Origin: a virus | DNA: 64,000 nt | Direction: 5' to 3' (one strand) | IMG/VR virus record: IMGVR_UViG_3300029448_008119 | Span: 28,313-92,312 of that record | Shown here: positions 22,456 through 31,164 of the stretch, one piece after another | Numbering within the stretch: the stretch's first letter is position 1 | Layout: every line of letters begins with the position of its first letter | The notes under the pieces: generated by a model | Database searches by the model: none | Told to the model about the DNA's origin: nothing | Seen by the model: only the letters and a program-made list of their open reading frames with translations | Position numbers and translations under genes: made by a program

Positions 22456-24105
22456 ATGAACAAAGATTATTACTGGCTAAATAAGGATTCAAGAACTTTC
22501 CTTAAAAGGGGTTATCTAGAAGATGGCGAAACTCCAGAAGAAAGAATAGCCACCGTAGCTGACGCTGCTCAAAAAATTCTAGCCATACCTGGATTCTCTG
22601 AAAAGTTTCAAAGCTATATGGCAAAAGGATGGTACTCCCTGTCATCACCCATTTGGGCTAACTTTGGAAAAGAAAGAGGATTGCCGATTTCTTGCTTTGG
22701 TTCTTACATAGAGGACACAATGGAAGCCATCCTAAAGAAAAGCTCAGAGGTTGGCATGATGACGAAAGGCGGAGGAGGAACCTCTGGATATTTTGGAGAA
22801 CTCAGAGAAAGAGGTGCCGAAATAAGCAGCGGAGGCAAATCAAATGGGCCAGTTCATTTTTTAGAAATTTTCGAAACGATAGCAAACGTAGTTTCACAAT
22901 CCAATGTTCGCAGGGGTAGCTTTGCCGCTTACTTGCCAGTAGAGCACTCAGACATTTTGGAATTCCTACAAATCAGAGGAGATGGTAACGCCATACAGAA
23001 TCTATCAATAGGTGTCACAATTACGGACACCTGGATGAAAGAGATGCTTGCTGGGGACAAAGACAAGCGTAAGGTATGGGGAGCTATCATCAAAAAAAGA
23101 TTTGAAAGCGGATACCCTTATGTTATGTTTAAAAACGCTGTTAACAGAAATTCTCCCCAAGTCTATAGAGACAAGGGGATGGATATTCATGCAAGTAATC
23201 TGTGCTCAGAAATAGCACTTCATTCAAACAAAGATGAATCGTTTGTATGCAATCTTTCTTCCATGAACTTACTTCATTACGAAGAATGGAAAGATACGGA
23301 CGCAGTCGAAACTCTCACTTACTTCTTAGATGCGGTAATGACCGAGTTCATCGACAAATGTAAAGGTAAGCCATTCATGGAAGCTCCAATGAATTTTGCG
23401 AAGAATCAAAGAGCGCTTGGTATAGGTGTGCTAGGCTGGCACTCCCTCTTACAATCAAGGATGATTTCATTTGAGTCAATGAAGGCTAAGTTTTTGAATA
23501 CAGAAATTCATAAAGTAATACAAGAAAAATCTCAATATGCCACGGAACAGCTGGCAGAGGTTTATGGAGAGCCCCCCTTGCTAAAAGGATATGGCAAGAG
23601 AAATGTTACCACAATGGCGATTGCACCTACAACCTCTAGCTCATTTATTCTTGGGCAAGTATCTCCGAGCATTGAGCCGTTAAATAGTAATTATTTTGTA
23701 AAAGATCTAGCCAAGGGTAAATTTACATATAAGAATCCATACCTAGAATCATTGCTTGAAGAAAAAGAAAAAAATACACCAGAGATATGGAAAGATATTC
23801 TAGTTAAAGGCGGTTCGGTTCAGCATTTAAAGTTCTTTTCAGATGATGAAAAAGCCGTTTTTAAGACATTTGGTGAAATAAGTCAAAAAGAAGTCTTGAT
23901 TCAAGCTGCTCAACGTCAAAAGTTTATTGACCAATCTCAAAGTTTAAATATCATGGTTCATCCTAAATCTTCTCCAAAAGATGTCAGCCAACTAATGATT
24001 TTTGCTTGGGAACAGGGAGTCAAAAGCCTATACTATCAAAGAGGGACTAACCCATCACAAGAATTGAGTAGAAATTTATTAGAATGTCAATCTTGCTCTG
24101 GTTAA
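22456..24105 (+). CDS. nrdA: Ribonucleotide reductase class I, alpha subunit (no ATP cone)
   Basis: 549 residues, short for the family because the N-terminal ATP-cone is absent; allosteric dATP shut-off is therefore unlikely. Active-site residues are visible: the redox cysteine in LPISCFGSY, the thiyl radical site NLCSEI (N-x-C-x-E), the partner cysteine in SFVCNLSSMN, the radical-relay tyrosines in SLYYQRG and the C-terminal CxxC of LLECQSCSG. It reduces ribonucleotides to deoxyribonucleotides with NrdB. The CxxC tail means a host or phage thioredoxin/glutaredoxin must recycle it. Confidence 0.94.
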   Translation: MNKDYYWLNKDSRTFLKRGYLEDGETPEERIATVADAAQKILAIPGFSEKFQSYMAKGWYSLSSPIWANFGKERGLPISCFGSYIEDTMEAILKKSSEVGMMTKGGGGTSGYFGELRERGAEISSGGKSNGPVHFLEIFETIANVVSQSNVRRGSFAAYLPVEHSDILEFLQIRGDGNAIQNLSIGVTITDTWMKEMLAGDKDKRKVWGAIIKKRFESGYPYVMFKNAVNRNSPQVYRDKGMDIHASNLCSEIALHSNKDESFVCNLSSMNLLHYEEWKDTDAVETLTYFLDAVMTEFIDKCKGKPFMEAPMNFAKNQRALGIGVLGWHSLLQSRMISFESMKAKFLNTEIHKVIQEKSQYATEQLAEVYGEPPLLKGYGKRNVTTMAIAPTTSSSFILGQVSPSIEPLNSNYFVKDLAKGKFTYKNPYLESLLEEKEKNTPEIWKDILVKGGSVQHLKFFSDDEKAVFKTFGEISQKEVLIQAAQRQKFIDQSQSLNIMVHPKSSPKDVSQLMIFAWEQGVKSLYYQRGTNPSQELSRNLLECQSCSG

Positions 24106-24114
24106 GTGTAAATA
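24106..24114 (+). promoter_or_regulatory. GTG-TAAATA promoter element
   Basis: Starts at the first base after the nrdA stop. Predicted transcript start 24121 equals the ATG of the next gene. Confidence 0.6.
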
Positions 24115-24120
24115 TCTCAT

Positions 24121-24432
24121 ATGGAGCTAGATTTTTCAGATCAAATTAAAAGTAACTCGAGTCTTTGGGAAAATATTCGCAAAAAAAAAGAGCGCATCAA
24201 GCGAGGCTCTAAAGAGAAAATGCGCAAACCTGGAGAAAAGGGTGCACCTACAAAAGAGCAAATAGAAAGAGCTAAGGGAGAAAAAAAGGTCATCGACGAG
24301 GAGAAAGACTTTAAACCGCACATGATGTATGATCCAAAAACAGGTAAAGGCTATGAAGCGAAAACCTACAAGGATCATTTAAAAATGAAAGACATGGGAT
24401 ATACCCATGAAAAGCCTAATAAAAAAGTGTAA
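24121..24432 (+). CDS. Small basic protein with MELDFS N-terminus
   Basis: 103 residues, very rich in Lys and Glu, with no hydrophobic core except the C-terminal GYEAKTYKDHLKMKDMGYTH. Its first six residues, MELDFS, are identical to those of the 27653 protein, although the rest is unrelated, and both genes follow a GTG-TAA element. A virion-packaged or DNA-binding protein is possible. The family is unknown. Confidence 0.55.
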   Translation: MELDFSDQIKSNSSLWENIRKKKERIKRGSKEKMRKPGEKGAPTKEQIERAKGEKKVIDEEKDFKPHMMYDPKTGKGYEAKTYKDHLKMKDMGYTHEKPNKKV

Positions 24433-24435
24433 ATC
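24427..24435 (+). promoter_or_regulatory. GTG-TAAATC promoter element overlapping a stop codon
   Basis: The element overlaps the last two codons and stop (TAA) of the preceding gene. Predicted transcript start 24442, ATG at 24441. Confidence 0.55.
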
Positions 24436-24440
24436 ACTTT

Positions 24441-24791
24441 ATGGCAGCAGGAACCTTTAACATAACAATAGAAAAAAGAGCTTCTTTTTCGTTTGAGACT
24501 ACTTTTACGCAAGCTGATAATACGCCACTAGATCTCTCAAACAGAACTCTTTCTGGAGAAATTAGACGAAATTTTGACAATGGCCTAGAAGCAACTTTTA
24601 CCATTGCCAAAACAAATGCGTCAGGCGGAATTGCAACCATTTCTCTGTCAAAGGTAAAAACAGCCTCTTTGACGGAAAGTCCATGCACTTATGATGTATT
24701 TGCTGACCATCTCTCAGACGGAAGCTCTATAAAATTACTTACTGGATCTGTAACTATTATTAAAAATATAACTTCAGCTAACCTTATCTAA
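24441..24791 (+). CDS. BppU-like Ig-fold tail/baseplate protein
   Basis: 116 residues of beta-sandwich: FNITIEKRASFSFETTF, DLSNRTLSGEIRRNFDN, TISLSKVKTASL and YDVFADHLSDGSSIKLLTGS. This succession matches the N-terminal domain of lactococcal phage BppU-type proteins, which anchor receptor-binding proteins on the baseplate. It directly precedes an 842-residue fibre, so it probably attaches that fibre. It has its own leaderless promoter. Confidence 0.6.
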   Translation: MAAGTFNITIEKRASFSFETTFTQADNTPLDLSNRTLSGEIRRNFDNGLEATFTIAKTNASGGIATISLSKVKTASLTESPCTYDVFADHLSDGSSIKLLTGSVTIIKNITSANLI

Positions 24792-24795
24792 TAAT

Positions 24796-27324
24796 ATGGC
24801 AGAAATAAAAGTAACAATTACGGAACAAGTTAATCCGTCTGTAACGATAAACACAATTGCTAGTTCTTCTTTATCTCAATCCCTTTCGGCTAATAGCAAT
24901 CAACTATCTTCGCTAAACACAGCTACTGGCGTGCTGTCTTCAAAACAAGGACAGCAACAACAGGCAATACTTGACCTTGAGGACGCAACTGGTCTACTTA
25001 ACACAGCAACGGGTGCACTTGATAGTAGCTTTTCGGGTTTACTGGTAGACGCCGATCTTAAGAACTTGACCGTTACTGGGGATACAACATTTAACAAAAC
25101 AGTTAATATATTTCCACCACAAGGCAGAGCAATTACTGCACGAGCTACAAATTCAAACAATGCAGCTATACAAGTTGTTTTTGAAGGCCCAACAACTGTT
25201 GGCCACGATCTTTTCAAAAAAGGCGGATTTACAAATGGATTTGGCGATGGTTCTAATCATTTTCACGACTTAACGGATATAAATCGCATCGAACAAGCTC
25301 CCGAAGGAGACGTTAAAAACTTAGAGCGTGTTCAAGAAAGATATTACGCCATAACAAATAACAACCTAGCAAACGGTAACGCGGCTTTTTGGGCTTGGCA
25401 TAGGGTAGCTAGAAAAATCAGCACGTCCAACGTAGATACTAGTAGTGCCACATTAGATGTCTCTGCTTTACAAAATTCATCTAATCGTCAGTCAGACTTT
25501 CAATTCCCTTTTAGATCTAACACAAGTCCAAGTAGAAAATCCGAAGAAATAGTTATCACCCTAAACGGCCATTCGTTTTCTGACGGAGATACCATAAGAA
25601 TGATATTTGGACAATCTTTTGAAGGGCCAATTGTAGCAGCTGGGCTTTTTGGTATAATTGTAAGCTCAACTACAAATACAATTAACGTCGAACTGTATGG
25701 AGGTAACTATAAAACAACTAGTGAAGTTCCATTAGGAACTAATCAAACTGCTCTAAGTTTTGATTTTGTTACTCTTCAATCTATTGGCACAGATACACTA
25801 GTTCAAAATAACAACAAATCCGATTTTCAACATTATGCCAATACAAATTTTACCCCAAATAGACTAAGAAACAATACAGTAAAAGCCACCTGGACATCTG
25901 ATCACGGACTCAAAAAAAACGAAACGCTAATGATAATTACCGACGGCAGGGCCAGTATTGATGGGTCTGACGGTTTAGAGATAAAACAAGGCGGTTATGT
26001 TCTTGATCCAGATCCAGACGGAGACGGTAATAGTGCTATAATAGCATATGGCCGAAGGGTTGATACAATAGATATTTCTCCGTTTTCTGCATTTGGTAAC
26101 ACTAATTGGTCAATACATAAAGGAAGTATAGACGGCATTCACGATGATACCTTAGGAGACAACTTATTTAATTTTAACGCAAATAATGTTGGTGAATATA
26201 AACAGTATCAAATTGGCCCAGGTTGTGAAACTGATGCCGATTGTATTTCAATTGGCAAAAATGTTTATAACAGAGACGCTTCTACAATTAAGATTGGTTA
26301 TGACAATCAAATGCTTGATATTAGATCTGATGGCGTTGTAGTTGATGGATCTATAAGTTTAAACGCTGGCGATATTCAGCCAGAAATTACTGCCCCAGGC
26401 ACGGGAACTGCGCTAGGCGGGTCGGTAGCAGGAAACGATATCAGAATAGATGCAGGCATGACAGCTGGTAATGGCTCAACGGGTGGTAATTTATTTCTAA
26501 ATGGAGGCAAAGCTCTTCAAGTCGCAGGTCAAACTGTTACAGATGGCAAAGTCTCAATAGGCGCCGACCATACAGAAAAGCTAGAAATTACTCCAAATAC
26601 AGATATTTTTGGAAACCTAAACGTTTCAGGCGAGATTGCGACAACTGGAATTATAAGAAGCAACAAACTTAATGTTTCTACTGGCAAGCTTTTTGTTGAT
26701 GACGATAGCACTAATTATTCAGTTAAAATTGGAGCTTATGGTCAAGGGACATTCTTTGGTAAAGATGGTGCAGAAAATGGAGCTCAATATACTTTAGCAG
26801 TAGGAACTGGAGGCAAAATATGTGAAGACCTTAGAGTACAAACTTTTAAAATTAGTGGAGATGGCTTCTTAAACTTAAATGCATCTCCCAAAACCCTTAT
26901 TGCTACTCCTGGTGCTGGCAAGGCAATTCGCGTCCACGACATTTGCTTTTATGTAGACCACAATGGAAATAAAGGCGTGGGCGCTGGAGGCTTCGATCAA
27001 GGCAGCGAAGCATGTTATAATGTTGGTATACACAGCGATACTACATATGCTTCTAATGAACAATTTTATGCAATGGCTGGACTTCCAAGAAATATACTTA
27101 ATTCAGAGCCTGGCGATTTTATATGGGCTGGAGAACCAGATGATGATTTTAGAGTTTTGCCTAATAGAGCCTTGTTGTTAAAATCACCAGCGACAAATGA
27201 AATAACAACTTCAAATACCGCCGCAAAACCAGGCGGAGCACATTACATTAAGATTAGGTATCAAATCTTAAATTTGTCTTCAGATTTTCAAAATGTTGCA
27301 AATTTAACTACAATTACTAGTTAA
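24796..27324 (+). CDS. Tail fibre protein
   Basis: 842 residues. The N-terminal 80 residues form a coiled-coil-like trimer stem (SLNTATGVLSSKQGQQQQAI). After this come shaft-like phrases (NLTVTGDTTFNKTVNIFPP, NLNVSGEIATTGIIRSNKLN) typical of phage fibres and, at about 630-842, a globular C-terminal domain. No peptidase or lyase motif was recognised. It follows the BppU-like gene by four bases and no promoter is needed in between. Confidence 0.75.
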   Translation: MAEIKVTITEQVNPSVTINTIASSSLSQSLSANSNQLSSLNTATGVLSSKQGQQQQAILDLEDATGLLNTATGALDSSFSGLLVDADLKNLTVTGDTTFNKTVNIFPPQGRAITARATNSNNAAIQVVFEGPTTVGHDLFKKGGFTNGFGDGSNHFHDLTDINRIEQAPEGDVKNLERVQERYYAITNNNLANGNAAFWAWHRVARKISTSNVDTSSATLDVSALQNSSNRQSDFQFPFRSNTSPSRKSEEIVITLNGHSFSDGDTIRMIFGQSFEGPIVAAGLFGIIVSSTTNTINVELYGGNYKTTSEVPLGTNQTALSFDFVTLQSIGTDTLVQNNNKSDFQHYANTNFTPNRLRNNTVKATWTSDHGLKKNETLMIITDGRASIDGSDGLEIKQGGYVLDPDPDGDGNSAIIAYGRRVDTIDISPFSAFGNTNWSIHKGSIDGIHDDTLGDNLFNFNANNVGEYKQYQIGPGCETDADCISIGKNVYNRDASTIKIGYDNQMLDIRSDGVVVDGSISLNAGDIQPEITAPGTGTALGGSVAGNDIRIDAGMTAGNGSTGGNLFLNGGKALQVAGQTVTDGKVSIGADHTEKLEITPNTDIFGNLNVSGEIATTGIIRSNKLNVSTGKLFVDDDSTNYSVKIGAYGQGTFFGKDGAENGAQYTLAVGTGGKICEDLRVQTFKISGDGFLNLNASPKTLIATPGAGKAIRVHDICFYVDHNGNKGVGAGGFDQGSEACYNVGIHSDTTYASNEQFYAMAGLPRNILNSEPGDFIWAGEPDDDFRVLPNRALLLKSPATNEITTSNTAAKPGGAHYIKIRYQILNLSSDFQNVANLTTITS

Positions 27325-27332
27325 AAAAATTT

Positions 27333-27620
27333 ATGTCCGAAAACCAAGATAGACTAACCCGAATAGAAGAGAAGGTTGATAAATTATCAGATGCCATTAT
27401 CTCTATAGCCAGAGCCGAAGAAAAGTTAATTCAGCTAGGTACTTTAACTGACGTACTGTTCAAAAAAATAGAGGACATGAACTCAAGGATGATGGATATG
27501 GAAAAATCCGTAGCTGAAACAAAAGCTTTTATGAGTGGTTTTAATAAAGTTACTTGGGTTTTTATTAGTGGATTATTGACGACCGTAGCTGCTGCTATAG
27601 TATATAAACTCTGGGGTTAA
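27333..27620 (+). CDS. Holin-like/XhlA-like protein: coiled coil plus C-terminal membrane segment
   Basis: 95 residues. A charged coiled coil (RLTRIEEKVDKLSDAIISIA) is followed by one membrane segment near the C-terminus (WVFISGLLTTVAAAIVYKLW). This is the architecture of XhlA-type haemolysin/holin accessory proteins and of some tail-associated membrane proteins. The gene lies between a fibre and a virion-type gene. No endolysin was recognised nearby, so the lysis role is an inference. Confidence 0.55.
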   Translation: MSENQDRLTRIEEKVDKLSDAIISIARAEEKLIQLGTLTDVLFKKIEDMNSRMMDMEKSVAETKAFMSGFNKVTWVFISGLLTTVAAAIVYKLWG

Positions 27621-27635
27621 AATTTTTTAAAAAAA

Positions 27636-27644
27636 GTGTAATAC
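27636..27644 (+). promoter_or_regulatory. GTG-TAATAC promoter element
   Basis: Lies after a poly-A run; the predicted start 27651 is two bases before the ATG at 27653. Confidence 0.55.
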
Positions 27645-27652
27645 TATATATC

Positions 27653-28567
27653 ATGGAACTAGATTTTTCAGAAGAACTTCAAGCTGGCAGAGCAGGACCT
27701 AAAAGTGCCGCTCAAACCCCAGCTAAACCAGAAGAAAGAAAGAAGGGCTCTTCTGTAAATGAGCCTGGTTCCGCTGCTGGCGCAATTACCTTTAGTGAAA
27801 AAGTCACAACAGCTCTCAAAAACAAAGTAAAAAAGCACAACGAAAAACACTCCAAAAAGGTAACTTTAGGAATGTTGAAAAAAATATATCGTAGGGGTGC
27901 GGGAGCCTTTTCCACTTCACATAGACCAGGCCAAACCAGAGGAAGCTGGGCGATGGCTAGAGTAAATATGTTTCTAAAGATGGTTCGCGGCGGTAAGGTA
28001 AAGAAATCTTATAGAGCAGCAGATCAAGATGTAGCAAAAGCTTCAGAAGAAGAACTCCTTAACTTAGCAGACGTATTTAGTGAGTGGAGTCCAGGAGATT
28101 TCTCAGAAGCTAGAGATATTTCAAATGTACAATTCGCTTTAGCTAGAATTGATTTATTAGGCGCAGGTGCAACTCCAACAGAAATGTTAGAGGGAGATGC
28201 ATCCCAAGATTTTATATTAGAAGCTAAAGAAAAAAAAACTTTAAATAAACCATTTAGACTTCCAAGCGGTTCGAAAAAAAAGTTTGGAGTTTATGTTAAA
28301 AACGAAAAAGGTAACGTTGTTAAGGTAACCTTTGGCGATCCAAACATGGAAATTAAAAGAGACGACCCAGAGCGTCGTAAATCATTTAGAGCTAGACATC
28401 AATGCGATACAAATCCTGGCCCCAAATATAAAGCACGATATTGGTCTTGTAAACAATGGAGAGCTGGTAAAAAAGTAGAAGGGTCTGAAGAACTTGAATC
28501 TGATGCCTCACTTCTTCTTATAGATCCTAAATTAGCTGAAGCTCCAACTATTCAAGAAAAAGAATAG
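27653..28567 (+). CDS. Putative virion protein with two conserved basic domains
   Basis: 304 residues. Two separate modules are visible. The first is at about 50-120 (TLGMLKKIYRRGAGAFSTSH, then RGSWAMARVNMFL). The second is at about 200-280 (GVYVKNEKGNVVKVTFGDPN, then RRKSFRARHQCDTNPGPKYK and YWSCKQWR), rich in basic residues with two cysteines. From memory, both modules recur in large phages, sometimes fused to structural or maturation proteins. The function is not known to me. It shares the MELDFS start with the 24121 protein and has its own GTG-TAA promoter. Confidence 0.55.
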   Translation: MELDFSEELQAGRAGPKSAAQTPAKPEERKKGSSVNEPGSAAGAITFSEKVTTALKNKVKKHNEKHSKKVTLGMLKKIYRRGAGAFSTSHRPGQTRGSWAMARVNMFLKMVRGGKVKKSYRAADQDVAKASEEELLNLADVFSEWSPGDFSEARDISNVQFALARIDLLGAGATPTEMLEGDASQDFILEAKEKKTLNKPFRLPSGSKKKFGVYVKNEKGNVVKVTFGDPNMEIKRDDPERRKSFRARHQCDTNPGPKYKARYWSCKQWRAGKKVEGSEELESDASLLLIDPKLAEAPTIQEKE

Positions 28568-28568
28568 A

Positions 28569-28757
28569 ATGACTGGTCACTTTGCCACTGGTTCCACATT
28601 ATACCAAGAATTTTTGGCGGAAAGAGAAGAGATCTTAAAACATAAATGGATTGAGTCAGAAAAAGCTGGCAAAGACATAGGATTTGAAAGGGCTTTATTA
28701 ACTTGGGTAACTGGATACCGAGTTGAGTGGAAAAAAGACCGAGGCAGTTTAAAATAA
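28569..28757 (+). CDS. Small conserved protein (HKWIESEKAG motif)
   Basis: 62 residues, starting one base after the preceding stop. The motif EILKHKWIESEKAGKDIGFE followed by ALLTWVTGYRVEWK looks conserved: small proteins with this pattern are familiar from many bacterial genomes, but I cannot assign a function. No membrane segment. Confidence 0.55.
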   Translation: MTGHFATGSTLYQEFLAEREEILKHKWIESEKAGKDIGFERALLTWVTGYRVEWKKDRGSLK

Positions 28758-28763
28758 ATCCTA

Positions 28764-29021
28764 ATGGAACAATTCTTAGGTTTGGTATATACAATATGCT
28801 TTAGTACTTGCATTTGGCCGCAAATAATTAAAAGCGTAAAAACAAAAAAAGTAGAAGATGTTAGCATCTCTCTCTTTATTCTTTCTATTGTCGGATACGT
28901 GTCCGCTATATCTTACACTATACTAAGGGTAGGCTTTGATTTTTGGTGGTTGATAAATTATTGTTTGAGCTTATTATCAGCTATAATCATGGTTATACTA
29001 TGGTTTAGATATAAGAAATGA
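28764..29021 (+). CDS. SemiSWEET / PQ-loop membrane transporter
   Basis: 85 residues with three membrane helices and the PQ motif in the first (CIWPQIIKSVKTKKVEDVS), followed by SISLFILSIVGYVSAISY. This is a single triple-helix bundle of the SWEET/PQ-loop family; bacterial SemiSWEETs of this size dimerise to move sugars across the inner membrane. It leads the surface-sugar cassette and overlaps by four bases the aminotransferase gene. Transport of a sugar used or made by the cassette is an inference. Confidence 0.75.
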   Translation: MEQFLGLVYTICFSTCIWPQIIKSVKTKKVEDVSISLFILSIVGYVSAISYTILRVGFDFWWLINYCLSLLSAIIMVILWFRYKK

Positions 29022-30106
29022 AAATACCAATTTATAAACCCTGGATAACTAAAACAGAAAAAAATATACTGCAAGATGCCATAGACTCAGGGTGGTTTTC
29101 TTCTATTGGTAAATATATAAATTTATTTGAAGATAAATTTAGTGAATTTATTGAATGCAAATATTCTGTAGCATTGAATAACGGTACCTCTGCTTGTCAT
29201 TTATCTTTATTGAGTAGTGGTATTAAAAGCGGAGACGAGGTCATAGTACCAGCATCAACTTTTATTGCTTGTCCAAATTCAGTTAAATATTGCGGCGCAG
29301 TACCCGTAATTGCTGATGTAGATAAAGATACTTGGAACATATCTCTTAATGAAATAAAAAAGAAAAAAACAGAAAAAACAAAAGCTGTTTTTCTGGTTCA
29401 TATGCTTGGTAACCCCTGTGATCAAGAAATATATGACTGGTGTGAAGAAAACAATATTCTATGTATAGAAGATGCTTGTGAATCTATAGGAGCCTCTTTG
29501 AATGAAAAAAAAACTGGTACCCTAGGTAGCTGTGGGGCGTTTAGCTTTTTTGGCAATAAAAATCTTACAACAGGAGAGGGCGGAATGTTGACAACTAACG
29601 ACAAAACAATCTTTCAAAAAGCCAAGTATTTAAGGGGCCAAGCCCAAGACTCAACATATCGTCACGGAGACATAGGGTACAATTACAGAATGACGAATAT
29701 ACAAGCAGCTTTGGGCTATAGTCAAATGTTGAGGATTCAAGAAATTATGTCCGAAAAAGATAGAGTCTTTAATTGTTATAAAAAAAATCTAGAATCTCTT
29801 GTTGGTCAGGATTCATTTAAAATTCAAAAAACTACTGAAAATTCAAAACACGCCAATTGGATGTTTGCTATATATTCCAAGAAAAAAGATAATATTAAAA
29901 ATGTTTTAAATAAAAATGGAGTAGACACAAGGCCAATGTTCTACCCCGTAAACTCCATGAATCCTTATCTGTCTGAGGAGGTTCATCGCGTAGCTGGTGA
30001 TTTAAGCTCTAGGGTAATTATGCTTCCGTCATATCCTGAATTAAAAGATAGCCAGATTGAGAAAATATGCGAATTAGTAAAGGATTCTAATGGAAAAAAT
30101 ATCTAA
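29018..30106 (+). CDS. DegT/DnrJ/EryC1 sugar aminotransferase, perosamine-synthase-like
   Basis: 362 residues, normal for the family. PLP enzyme: the catalytic lysine is in SFFGNKNLTTGEGGML, and the cofactor-binding ALNNGTSACHLSL and EDACESIGA stretches are present. The N-terminus (IPIYKPWITKTEKNILQDAI, SGWFSSIGKYI) resembles GDP-perosamine synthases (RfbE/Per), which convert GDP-4-keto-6-deoxymannose with glutamate to GDP-perosamine. The GDP-mannose dehydratase that makes this substrate is encoded at 31982, supporting the assignment. Overlaps the genes on both sides. Confidence 0.8.
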   Translation: MKIPIYKPWITKTEKNILQDAIDSGWFSSIGKYINLFEDKFSEFIECKYSVALNNGTSACHLSLLSSGIKSGDEVIVPASTFIACPNSVKYCGAVPVIADVDKDTWNISLNEIKKKKTEKTKAVFLVHMLGNPCDQEIYDWCEENNILCIEDACESIGASLNEKKTGTLGSCGAFSFFGNKNLTTGEGGMLTTNDKTIFQKAKYLRGQAQDSTYRHGDIGYNYRMTNIQAALGYSQMLRIQEIMSEKDRVFNCYKKNLESLVGQDSFKIQKTTENSKHANWMFAIYSKKKDNIKNVLNKNGVDTRPMFYPVNSMNPYLSEEVHRVAGDLSSRVIMLPSYPELKDSQIEKICELVKDSNGKNI

Positions 30107-30758
30107 AACACTAATTAACAATTATGTCTTAGATTTGGACGGTATACACATCTTAGAATGTGGCGCTTATGATGGCTCAGAAACAAAAAGCCTTAGAGGT
30201 AAGCATAACTGTTGGTATTTAGAGCCCGACAAAGACTTATTTAATAAGTTAAACCTAGATACAGATAATTGTCTAAACTTAGCTTTATCAGATAAAGACG
30301 GTGAAGCTGAACTTAAGGTAACTAACATTCCTGGTAATTCTAGCATAGGTCATAACGCCAAACATCTTGAAGATATAAGAATAGTTGATACAGTAAAGAT
30401 TAATACAATATCATATAAGACTCTCCTTGATAAACTCCAGATAAAAAAAATCAACATTCTTATATTAGATGTCGAAGGCCATGAAGATATTATATTAAAT
30501 AATATTTTTTCAAGTTTAGATCAGGATAGTTGGCCAGACGTATTATGCGTTGAGTGTGGATATGATTGGAAGTCCAGGCAAAAAATTATTCTAGATGCTG
30601 GATATAGTCAGGATTTTTACTCTTACAACAATTGTTTTTTTAGTAATGGAAAACTTCAAATAAATAAAGAGTCCGTGAAAAAAACAAATTTAAACAACCA
30701 GAATTTTATTTTTCAAAAAAAATTAATTTATGAAAATGATTGTCAGGAATATAAATAA
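30090..30758 (+). CDS. FkbM-family methyltransferase
   Basis: 222 residues. SAM-binding motif I is ILECGAYDGSETKSL, followed by WYLEPDKDLF and the acidic INILILDVEGHEDIIL typical of FkbM-type O-methyltransferases, which often methylate sugars. An AAAGGA ribosome site precedes the ATG, which lies inside the aminotransferase gene. A role in O-methylating the cassette sugar or glycan is likely but inferred. Confidence 0.78.
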   Translation: MEKISKTLINNYVLDLDGIHILECGAYDGSETKSLRGKHNCWYLEPDKDLFNKLNLDTDNCLNLALSDKDGEAELKVTNIPGNSSIGHNAKHLEDIRIVDTVKINTISYKTLLDKLQIKKINILILDVEGHEDIILNNIFSSLDQDSWPDVLCVECGYDWKSRQKIILDAGYSQDFYSYNNCFFSNGKLQINKESVKKTNLNNQNFIFQKKLIYENDCQEYK

Positions 30759-31155
30759 ACAAAATAAAGATTTAAAAATCTTTGTGGATAATTTATCAAT
30801 ATCATCTGATACTTTTACTTATTTTAAATCAAGATGTTTCGACGCATTAGATAATCACACACTTACAGCCTTGGGTTATGTTAAGAACAGTCCAGTAGCT
30901 TATGGCCATTTAGACAAGGATGGCGATACTGTTTGGTTGGGTATTTGTGTCGTAGGCTCGGAAGTTGGTAAGGGTTACGGAAAGAAAATGATGGAGTACT
31001 TAACTGAATATGCCGATAAAAATAAAATAAATTTAAAATTATCAGTGCATAGATTTAATATACAAGCAGTAAACCTATACAAAAAATTTAATTTTATAAA
31101 AACATCAGAGTCTGATAAAAGTTTTTATTTTACCAGGCCTTATTTAAACAATTAA
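30730..31155 (+). CDS. GNAT-family N-acetyltransferase
   Basis: 141 residues. The acetyl-CoA pyrophosphate loop is visible (VVGSEVGKGYGKKMMEYL), followed by the C-terminal SVHRFNIQAVNLYKKFNF of the GNAT fold. Encoded between a sugar aminotransferase/methyltransferase pair and a glycosyltransferase, it is well placed to N-acetylate the 4-amino group of perosamine. Overlaps the FkbM gene by 29 bases. Confidence 0.75.
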   Translation: MKMIVRNINKQNKDLKIFVDNLSISSDTFTYFKSRCFDALDNHTLTALGYVKNSPVAYGHLDKDGDTVWLGICVVGSEVGKGYGKKMMEYLTEYADKNKINLKLSVHRFNIQAVNLYKKFNFIKTSESDKSFYFTRPYLNN

Positions 31156-31164
31156 TCACACAAT

